Source: Dermacentor variabilis
Taxonomy: Eukaryota > Arthropoda > Arachnida > Ixodida > Ixodidae
Direction of reading: 5' to 3'
DNA: 64,000 nucleotides
Assembly (NCBI RefSeq): GCF_050947875.1
Contig: NC_134568.1
Location: forward strand, 267,536,702 to 267,600,701
Position 1 is the stretch's first letter. Every line of letters starts with the position of its first letter. The notes beneath the pieces are model-generated. The model had not been told where the DNA came from, made no database searches, and saw nothing but the letters and a program-made list of their open reading frames with translations. Both the position numbers and the translations under genes were made by a program. Of the stretch, positions 34,765 through 64,000 are shown in pieces.

Positions 34765-36975
34765 CCTTCGCCGACATAGTATTGGCAGATGTGGTTAAAA
34801 GTGGTTCTTTAAGAAATAATCTCAGTAGTTGTCATGTCACATTTTTGACACTGTGTTTTGAGCCTTATTCACGGAAACGGCATGTTATATCCAATTGCTA
34901 CCTGTATGAATTTGGGATGATAAAGATAATACACACAGCAAAACACAAAAACAATGCAGTTGCACACATACAATTGCAAATGCTGAAAATTTAACTGCTG
35001 CTGAATTTACAATCTTCATCTCTATGCTCTGCTGGACAAAAAAGGTCTGCACGACATGTCCTTCAACATGCAGTAAAAAGGTGTTTAAGTGGTACTGTAT
35101 AACAAATTTTGAAACTTTTCTTTTCTATGCATACTGTGATGAAACAAGCATATATGCCTTCTCAGTAAGTCCAACAAAATGGGTAGTTTAGCCTGCTCCA
35201 GTGATAAATCTTACAGTTTCAAAGTGGGCTTGTCTCATGACAAACACACATTTATATTTCATGCTGCACAAATCAAAATGATGACTGACTGAAAATGCTG
35301 ATAACGGTTCTGCAATGTTTTGCCAATGAATCTGACAGAACTGTTCCCTACAAACAAACAGGAATCTGTAGCAGTACTAACTTGTGTTCATATTTGAAGA
35401 AACAAAGGCATGTGGCAGAAGTGGGCTTATTTTTGATGAACTGCGCATCAGTCTAAAGCAAAGGTCAGCACCCTCACCAAGTTCCAACCTCAATTTGAGC
35501 TACCTTACAAAGTGACACGAAGTTGGTAACTGCCAGAAATTCTGTGTGACCTCAGCCTCATGTGCGGATTTGAGGCCGAATGAGATCAAATGCTAGGCAA
35601 GGTCGAGGTCAGTGATTCCCAGAACTGCTTAGCTGCATATCTGCTCCTTTTGAATTAATGATTTGGTGGTATTTCATGAAAATTTTTTTTCAAATGTAAA
35701 TTTTACATGCTCAGAAGTCAGTCTATGGTACTGGTTACCCAAGCCATAAAATGACTAAATATAGCATTTATAGCATGCCTTGAAGCTAATACATCCCAGA
35801 GGACAAACTTTTTCGTGAAGCATTGTTTATTTTACTGTGCCATGGCCTCCCGTGCCAGAGGCAATAGAATATATTAACATATGTTTATGCGAGGGAATAC
35901 TCTACTTAAGCACGGTAACTCAATTATTTTTGTGAGTAACTTGGTAACATAAAATTACTTCTGTAAGTCAGTAGTTAGCATGCTAACTTCTTGATAGTGA
36001 CTTGTACTCATAAAGTACACAAGTTACTTGTGGTATCACAAGTGAGCCATGTTTGTGGCCCATCTAACGCCTCTTGCTGCATTCTCTATCATGAAGAGCT
36101 TGTTGAGACAACAGAAATCCTATGCATGGAAAAGATGCTGCAACAGAGCTCAAAAGAAAGGTGAACTTCTGCCTAAAATGCGTACATAAGGCAGTACTGT
36201 GGGAAGCAAGCAATAAGCAAACAAATGTATCAGTATAGGTTATATTAAATGTAAAAAAATGTGACTAAATCAACTACACATATTTCACCAATGCATATTG
36301 ATCCCTTTTCAAATATCAAGAAATACTTATTAAAAAAACCAATCTACATATATAAATTTTCTCGTTCTCCTGCACTTGGACCCTGGCACACAAGCGTTGT
36401 TCTCTGTCCTTCTGCTATTCTGCTTTGTACTTGTACACCTCCTGCCTTTGTCACTAATTAAATATGGTATCCTATGATCGCACTTACAGCTTTCCCTATT
36501 ATTTCCCTATTTCCCTGTTTTGTCACTCGCTACATCAATATCTCGGGAGTGCTGCAAAAGGAGTTCAATATTAGGCTTTGCATCACATTGTCATAGAATT
36601 CAATTATAGCAGTAACACAAACTACAATCTGTAACCATATTTGTCCAGGTAAATGCATAAACTTCAAACAACTTTTACATGTTACAATTAGTGAACTGAT
36701 TAACTTACAATAAAAGCCAGAGTATGTTTATTTTTCAAAGCTGAATGTGTTCATCACTTGAGGTTATAAAATTTCTAGTCACTGTGTACATTGAAATTAG
36801 TAGGCACCAAACTTTGCCTCAACACCCCATACTATGGGTATACTGCATAACGGGCATATATCCACTGTGCACACACACACGGATACCATGCCAAGAAGCT
36901 GTACAATTTGGTCCGATCGACTTAGGTGATGGCTCACTGCCTTGTTCGAGCCATATTACTGAAAATGTACATGCT
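34765..36975. other. AT-rich non-coding DNA, possible Penelope trace near 35215
   Basis: CAGTTTCAAAGTGGGCTTGT at 35214 resembles the Penelope-flank motif at 24450. No gene is visible. Confidence 0.3.
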
Positions 36976-36979
36976 TCGG

Positions 36980-37645
36980 CATACTGTGACATGCAGTAGT
37001 GTGTCCTGGCCATATCTATATGGTTCAAACCAAGACTGTGCTGATCATCTGCATGCTTTAATGCCAGATATTTCCATACCTGTGCTTGCCCAACACCGAA
37101 GAACTCTGATGACCCAGTGAGTGTAGATTTTTTTTCCGTCCCAAAGAAACTTGCCCATCCCTGCTCCGGAATCACGGGATGCGCAGTGAAGCACGTCAAC
37201 CGCTACGCGAAGTGTTCCACAGGAGTGGCATACCAAATTCCACTAAGCTGTGGTAGAACCTACGTCGGCCAAACTGGCCGCTGCATCAATGACCAAATGG
37301 GGGTGCATGCAAACAGTTTCAAGGATTTGAGTGTGCACCTTTCAGCACATTGCCAATCTTGCCTCTGAACTGCGGTTTTCTGATGCGAGGATCCCGGGTA
37401 AAAGCAAAGAAAACTGCGTGAGAACTGTTACAAGCTTTTCACATTTTAATTAATGGTCAAGAATGTGTCAGCTAAATCTCAATTTCGTTATATGATACCG
37501 AAATGCGATTGATAAGATCTTGCCGTTGATGGAGTCTTCTGCACTTTGCCGCCCCTTGTTATTGCACATTTGCGCTGTACATATATGTAGCGTGGTTGGC
37601 ATCAGAATAAACAGTTGTGAGCATAGCGCCTGTCTTTCTGTCTGC
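36980..37645 (+). mobile_element. Penelope-like element fragment with GIY-YIG endonuclease domain
   Basis: The frame 37117-37368 carries the GIY-YIG-type core (YQIPLSCGRTYVGQTGRCIN), the hallmark of canonical Penelope-like elements. The reverse transcriptase is missing. A 3' tail with AATAAACAGTTGTGAGC follows near 37605. Confidence 0.75.
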
Positions 37646-40600
37646 TCTGTCCTTTCACTGGTTTTTCCTTTTCTGAATTTTGCGGTACAAAATCACCAAC
37701 TCGCCCAAGAAGTTAACTTTCAACATCGAATAACAAGCACCACATGAGGTCCTGGGTCATGATAATGTAAAACTATTCCACTGTTTTCATTCCAAATCTG
37801 CCATTAGCCCTCAACAGAGGGGTGTTCCAACTCGCAACCCGGATAAAGCAAATATTGTCGTTCAGTTTAAATCTAGAGCTACACGTGACCCCGCCTTGAA
37901 AAAACAAAGAAAACAAGAATCATGAACAAAGACCTACAGTTAGGATCTACGTGCCCCGTTTATGTGAATGAACATTTGTGCCCAGTACTAAAGAGGCTGC
38001 TTGGCATGGCAGTGAAAAGGAAATATGAACATAAATGGAAATCCGTGTGGACCAGCAACATAAAAACCTATGCAAGGGAAAATGATAGCTGATGCTGTGT
38101 AAATATCGGAAGAATGTGATCTTGGTAGGGTTATGTCTGCTGTTTCTGATGTTACTGGGAACACTCTCTAAAAATTGCCATAGAATATCACGATTTCACC
38201 TTACCACATCGTTTAGTTACAACCTAACTCCAGTATTTCTGTCATGCACTTGAATGCTCGATCTGCAGCCAATAAACAAGAAATTATTAGTAATTTCTTT
38301 AATCTATTCTTTTTCAAGTTCGATATTATGCTAACCAAAACATAGTATCATGACAGCAGTGCTCGGCTGTACCTTGATGGCTATGCTGATTGCATTTTAA
38401 ATTGAACTGATAGGCAAGGAGGGGGTGTAGGAATCTATGTTGCGTCGGGATAGAAATGCAAAGTATCAGAATTTTGTAAAACAACATACTACTATGAAAT
38501 TTTAACACTTAAACATTGCTCCGATATAATTTTGGTCATATATCGCTCGCCAAATGGAAATATTTTTGGCTTTCTGAATTTCTTTGATAATTTACTGGGA
38601 TATGTCGGTGCTAACGAATGTCGGCTTCTCTGCGGGGGAGACACTGGCATAAATTTTCGTGAAAATATGCTGCCACACTGTATTTTACTAATAGACCTAG
38701 GTGTGCTGGATTTGTCAACCTAACTGGTACGCCAACTCATATTACGTTGTCTTCGTCTACATGTCTTGACATTTTTATCACGAATATTGACATTGTCGTA
38801 GAGCATAGTGGAACAGTGACGTCGGACATCAGTGATCATTGTCCTGTGTTTATGACATATCCTATCAATGTGAGAAAAAAGTCATCTTGTGTCAAATATG
38901 TTTGCTATAGAAGATATAACTGATAGAAATATGGATCTTTTTCAACATAGCGTTGCAATTATGACTGTTCATTCCCATACGAAACAAGTGATGTAAATGT
39001 CGCATATTCAAAGTTTATTTCTGCGTTTCTACAAATTTACAGCACACATTTCCCTTACACAAGGATTAAGCAGACCGAAAAGATAAGAAAACCCTGGATT
39101 ACACAGAAACTTTTTAAAATGATAAAATACAAAGATAAACTATAACATAGATTTCTTACTATACACTCGCCTGAGGCGCTGACACTTTTAAAAAGCACAG
39201 AAACAAATTAAATACGGAACTTAGAAGTGCTAAGAATGCTTATCATGAGTGTCGGTTTGCAGACGCCACGAGTAAACATCCTGATGCCTTGTGGAACATT
39301 ATCAGTAATGTTCTTCATCGCGAAAAGCATTCTACCTCACCAGACAAGATAATTTACAATAAAAATGATATCTCAGGTTTAGTGCTCGCAAACCATTTCA
39401 GCAAGTACTTTGCAAGCATAACCATGCCACAGCAAACTCTGCCTGATACATCATCATTTCTATTTTGAACAGCTTATTTTAAATCCCACTAGTGAATCTG
39501 AGCTATTTAGCACTTTTATGAGCCTTAACACAGTAAAGCTCTTGACATTGATGGTATTCAAACAAAACCTATAAAGTATGTTTCAGAATACATCACTCTA
39601 GCTTCAACACATATCTTTAATCTAGTTTTACAGTCTGGGGTGTTCCCAGAAAAATGAAAATTATAGGGTAACTGTACTATTTAGAGGCAACAGAAACGAT
39701 GTGTCAAATTACAGACCCATCTCAATTATTCCAGTATTTTCCAAAGGATTAGAAAAGATTATTTTTTTCTCGCTTGTCAAATTTTTTTGACAAAACAAAA
39801 CATTCCATCTAGTGCTCAGTTTGGCTTTCATAAAGGCAGGTCAATGGAAATTGCTTTGCTCATACTCAAGGAGCATGTACTAAAAAACATAGAAAGAAAT
39901 CTCTTCACATTGGCACTATTCATTGATTTCACCAAGGCATTCGAATGCATAAATCATAAAACTTTGCTATGGAAATTATCACCGAATGGCATTAGAGGTA
40001 CTCCATTAACATTATTTGAGTTTTACCTTACTGATCCGAAACAATCAGTATGCATAAAACATGAGAAGTCATGTTTTCTTCCTTTACTAAGTGCCATGCC
40101 ACAAGGGAGCGTATTAGGCCCTATGCTTTTAACCTCTACATTTACGACATTACTAATAATGATACACCTGCAAAATTTATCATGTTTGCCGATGACACTA
40201 CTCTTCTAATTTCTGGTCTGAATTCACAATTACTGAAAAGATTTAATGATCTACTCACTAAGCTATCTGAATGGTTAATCAGCAATTGGCTAAAAATAAA
40301 CCCTATGAAAACTAAAGTAATGTTATTTCGTGCAAAAAATAAAGCTCTTACTAGTAATCCAGCTTTAGTGTGTGCTGGTAAAGAACTGGAAATTCTTGAT
40401 GAAAATAAAATATTAGGTGTCACTTTTTCTTCACACCTTACATGGGATGAACATATTGAAAACATCTATAAAAAACTGTCTGCTATCACAGGTGCTTTGT
40501 CTCTATCTCAGTGTCTTCTTTTACCCAAAGCAAAATGTAACATTTATTATGCCTTATTTCCTTCCCATTTAAATTACTGTACCTTAGTGTGGGCGAATAC

Positions 40601-40709
40601 AGGAGAGACGAATATAATAACAATCCTTTCTTTGCAAAAGATGATGATTCGGCACATTGACAACACAGGTTTTCTGGAGACAACACGGCCAGCTTTCTTA
40701 AAGCATAAT

Positions 40710-40900
40710 TTTCAAAAGATGAAACACCAACAGTGGCAGCACACTAAGAAGGAACAAATACAGGACAAGGCACTACTTGCAACTGTTTATTGAGGTTAAA
40801 GGTGGCTGATTATATAGCCATGGGGAGAGGGGGAAGGAAAAAGAGGCACTGATTATGTGAATGCACACGTGCGAGGACATAGATGTATATGAAGGGAATC
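40710..40900 (+). repeat. Left inverted arm of the Penelope-like element
   Basis: It pairs with 41437-41634 over its full length, including CACACTAAGAAGGAACAAA and ACTGTTTATTGAGG. It also contains the end of the minus-strand transcript. Confidence 0.85.
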
Positions 40901-41436
40901 AAAAGATCAACTAAAATCTAAAACTTATCTAAGAACATGCTTTCATTCGTGTGAATATTCAGAGACGGGTGCTGACACAGGTGTCCCCTCTTTTGTTAAT
41001 CTGGTTGGCCTCCAACAGTTTAAGTGCCACAGTATTTTTGCTTTTAAACATGATTACTGTATCATGAAGCCTTGCTTCACATACTTGCTTATTCTCATTC
41101 TCACAGGCCTTGCAATGAAGCGGCAAGTTTGAACAATAACCATTTTTCAGTGAAAGCTTATGCTCCCATAGGCGTTCATTAATACATCGGCCAGTTTGGC
41201 CGATATACTCTTTCCCACACTTCAGCGGTATGTGGTACATGACCCCTTCACACTTCGCAGAAGGGTTTGTATGTTTAATAGAACACTCTACTTTCTTAGA
41301 ATCATCAGATCCAATCAGGTAGCACAAAGTAGCAAGTTTTCGGGGCACGGCAAAAACCACAAGAATATTGTATTTCACGGCGACGTGTTTACTAAGTTTC
41401 TCACAAAGTAGCACATAATCTTAAACACATCACCGC

Positions 41437-41634
41437 GATTCCCTTCATATACATCTTCTGTGTTCTCCCGTGCATGCATTCACATAATCAGTGCTCCCTC
41501 TTTTTTTCTTCCCCCTCTCCCCAAGGCTATATAATCAGTCGCCTTTGACCTCAATAAACAGTTGCAAGTAGCACCTTGTCCCATCTTTGTTCCTTCTTAG
41601 TGTGCCGTCACTGTTGGCGTTTCATCTTTTGAAA
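41437..41634 (-). repeat. Right inverted arm of the Penelope-like element
   Basis: The inverse complement of 40710-40900, containing CCTCAATAAACAGTTGCAAG. Confidence 0.85.
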
Positions 41635-42784
41635 GCTATGAACCAACTAACCCCACAACGTCTCCTGTTTAAAGCATAAAATTATCGAAATACAATATTT
41701 CTACACTTTTCGCCTTCTAAGCTTTTTCTACTTCTCAAATACTGCCTTCAAAACTTTACTAGTGTCTACTGCATCTTTGACACCTAAATTCATTTCTTCC
41801 AATACGAGAAATAATGATACATGGTATGTTCTGTGGTTTCGAAATAAATATAGCCAGTCATTACAACGCAATCTACCATACATTTTAAATAAACATCAAG
41901 GTATATATGCTTCCTCATCCAAGGAACTTCGAATGCGTTCTGTAAACATGTGATCACTGACAGGTTTATCAGAGCCAATTGTTTCCATTTCGCAACCCTT
42001 ACAGACATACATTTCTATCTCCTCGTGTATCGAATACATTTTCTCTTAAGTCTGTTATCCAATGTCTATATCAGAGCAAATTGTGCCATCTTTTTGTAAC
42101 CCTTCCCCACGTATATTTTTCTTCCGGTAAAACAAATGTTTTCTCTTAGTCTATTTTCGGTCGTTTTTCGCATTTATGCAAGTCAAATTTATTCTGAGTG
42201 TAACAATACCACTATTTTTGATGCAACCACCATGTATGCCTTGTAACAGACCATTGGCCCAGTCAAGCTCTTTTTCCATCAGCTTTTAGCCAACGGTATC
42301 CACCAGAACTCTTGTATTTATAGAAATAAACCTGTACTGTATTGTTCAGCCTTGTGTCATTTTCCCACCTTTAGGTATCGAGCTAAATGACTGTATTGCT
42401 TGAGGCCAAAGCACTCTTGTAGTGCCCAGAACTATATGGTCACTAACGAGAGAGAAAGCCTGAGTGAACGGTGCCTTATGCACATTGTGCATTCCACTAA
42501 AGATCAATTGCAGTCCAATCTGTCTCACTCCCTGATCTTCACCATCAATTTATACAAGACAGGTAGACTAACATGACATTTATTTTCTTTAGGTACACCA
42601 CAGGAGTACAACACACACACGCACCTATGAATTCCAACAATTACTAAAGAAAACTACAGGGAGAAGGCAGCAGAATATATGGCGCAACTTATGCATATAA
42701 AGTCCTATTCCCATTTGCCTGTATCAGATCTATTTCAAAATATATCGGTTAAATAGAAACAAATAGAACAAGCTGAGCAATCAC

Positions 42785-43142
42785 TTTATTGAAATAATGC
42801 AGCTGCTCACTACTGGAGCAGTATCACTCAAGCAGCATGCTCTCTGAATGTGCACTTATATCTGAACACCACTAGTACTTCACTGCAAATGTTTCAGAAC
42901 CATAAACTGATCATAACTAAGCATATTCGTCTTTCTGTATTATAATGTCTGTAGTTTCCCAAGTACATCCATTTCTTCTGCTTGATGTTTGCTAGAAAAC
43001 TCTGGAACATTTTTGCAATGCAAGCTTCATTGACATGCCTTTCACAGCTTCCAGATCACTACTTTTATTGAAAATTAAGTTTGATGCTGCTCAGCTGAAA
43101 ATGTTTCTTTAAATCATTAAGTGTATTGCCACCAAAGAGCTA
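42785..43142 (-). promoter_or_regulatory. GPI: GPI 3' untranslated region with two AATAAA signals
   Basis: On the minus strand AATAAA occurs at 43079-43074, 64 bases after the stop, and again at 42790-42785. Either could direct 3' end formation, giving a short and a long 3' UTR. Which one is used cannot be seen. Confidence 0.55.
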
Positions 43143-63198
<20,056 letters not shown>

Positions 63199-64000
63199 CT
63201 GAAGTCATCACAAATAGATGCCAAAATGTAACATGCACTAGAACAGTGTGCTCAGAACAAAGAGGTTATCTTGGCCATATCAAACCAGACTGGTATATAA
63301 AGTGCACTGCACTATTCTCTCAAGACAATTTATCAGGCAGTGATCAGCCACCAAAACAAAAGATACCCTGTTTCTTAGATGCAGAATGCTGCAGTAGACA
63401 CACCAGCACCCGACAAGAGAATGCTATAGGCTAGTAATGACAGTGTGTATAAGATACCACATACACAACAAAGAACATTGAAATACAAAATACCCGTACA
63501 CATACATATTCTTCCAGCTATGATAAAGTGAGCTTTTATATTTAACATGTTCACTGTGGTGTGGATCACAGCAGTTATTCACACTGTGTGCCTTTGCAGG
63601 ACTTTCCAGCACTGTGCAAGCGATATCTTTGCTATAAATCAACAAAAAGAAAGAAATTATTGTTTCCAGTCTGACGCATTGTGGCGCCATCTGTCTGCAC
63701 CTTGGCAAAGTTCCCAAGAAGCACAGCCTCTTGTTGACTCACTAGTGGGTCACGACGCATCATAGAAATATGACAAGAGACCCAGCAGTGGGTCCTCCGC
63801 ACAGGAATCAAAACTTCAAAAAGTGCTGCCGCAGTGAATATGTTAAAGAAAGAAAAGTTTAACGAGTTTAACTTGCAGAAATGTTTTTGATCACCACACC
63901 TTTCCCACTCCAAGTAGCACAGCCTACCTTCATATTTGTTCTTGCCAGCTTAAATTTACAAGCACCAACACCCCAGACACAAGCAGTTAAGTTGCTGCTG
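63199..64000. other. GPI intron sequence at the window edge
   Basis: No GPI exon or other gene was found here on either strand, so the next upstream GPI exon lies outside the window. Confidence 0.5.

Larger units (their letters stand above)
40709..41668 (-). mobile_element. Penelope-like element, GIY-YIG part, with long inverted arms
   Basis: A 960-bp insertion flanked by an exact 11-bp duplication TTAAAGCATAA (40698-40708 and 41669-41679). On the minus strand, 41414-40959 encodes about 150 residues with a GIY-YIG endonuclease core (YHIPLKCGKEYIGQTGRCIN), with Cys/His residues downstream (LHCKAC). No reverse transcriptase, so it is 5'-truncated. The two ends are about 190-bp imperfect inverted copies of each other (40710-40900 and 41437-41634), a known Penelope architecture. 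Confidence 0.88.
37700..42340 (+). mobile_element. L2/CR1-like LINE, decayed, split by a Penelope insertion
   Basis: An ORF1-like stretch (37850-38160, with IVVQFKSRATRDPALKKQR) is followed by endonuclease pieces (38220-38880, ending SDISDHCPVF), then reverse transcriptase (39787-40690) with ALFIDFTKAFECINHK, MPQGSVLGP and the catalytic FADD near 40186. The C-terminal part resumes after the insertion at 41680-41953 (NTRNNDTWYVLWFRNKYSQS). Multiple frameshifts and stops, so inactive. The clade is judged by motif style; CR1, L2 or a relative is possible. Confidence 0.8.

Noticed and set aside
40709..41668. Inverted arms read as a TIR DNA transposon
   Set aside because: The enclosed frame is a GIY-YIG domain of Penelope type and the duplication is 11 bp; inverted arms are known in Penelope elements.

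Overview
This window is eukaryotic nuclear DNA, almost certainly from a hard tick (Ixodida). The evidence is repeated copies of a tRNA-derived SINE of the type I remember from ixodid ticks as Ruka, tick-type I-clade, L2/CR1-like, RTE-like and Penelope-like retroelements, and two arthropod housekeeping genes. There is no bacterial gene organisation. Most long open frames are chance frames or transposon remnants.

Genes. Two host genes are certain. At 27050-27616 (+) is an uninterrupted NHP2 gene, the H/ACA snoRNP subunit with an L7Ae fold. From 63198 down to 43143 (-) lie the last eight coding exons of glucose-6-phosphate isomerase (GPI): 264 codons, each exon placed by homology, splice sites and phase. 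The first half of GPI lies beyond base 64000. One GPI intron (44326-49367) uses a GC-AG splice pair. A third likely gene starts at 26207 (-), head to head with NHP2, and shows one 263-nt coding exon of unknown function.

Layout. 1-17000 is non-coding sequence with many terminal-inverted-repeat (TIR) elements: a long-TIR element (3373-3895), a cluster of three MITEs (5896-6866), two back-to-back TTAA-flanked elements (7673-9168), a tandem repeat near 10.1-10.3 kb and a (TA)32 tract. 17008-21975 is a nested block: a dispersed repeat (R) interrupted by a 5'-truncated I-clade retrotransposon, itself interrupted by two SINEs and one TTAA-flanked element. 22556-24120 is repeated, diverged, at 53200-57770. 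25945-28100 holds the divergent gene pair. 28100-36980 is AT-rich with RTE-like debris. 37000-42340 holds Penelope fragments and an L2/CR1-like LINE split by a Penelope-like insertion with exact target duplications. 43143-64000 is GPI with transposon-filled introns: a hAT-like element containing one Tigger-type element inside another (44362-49084), a second hAT-like element (54906-56866), a mariner (59386-60601), SINEs and LINE debris.

No single new molecular machine is visible. The interest lies in the order-of-insertion record, the TTAA-flanked families, the Penelope inverted arms, the GC-AG intron beside an active-site exon, and empty-site comparisons inside the window.
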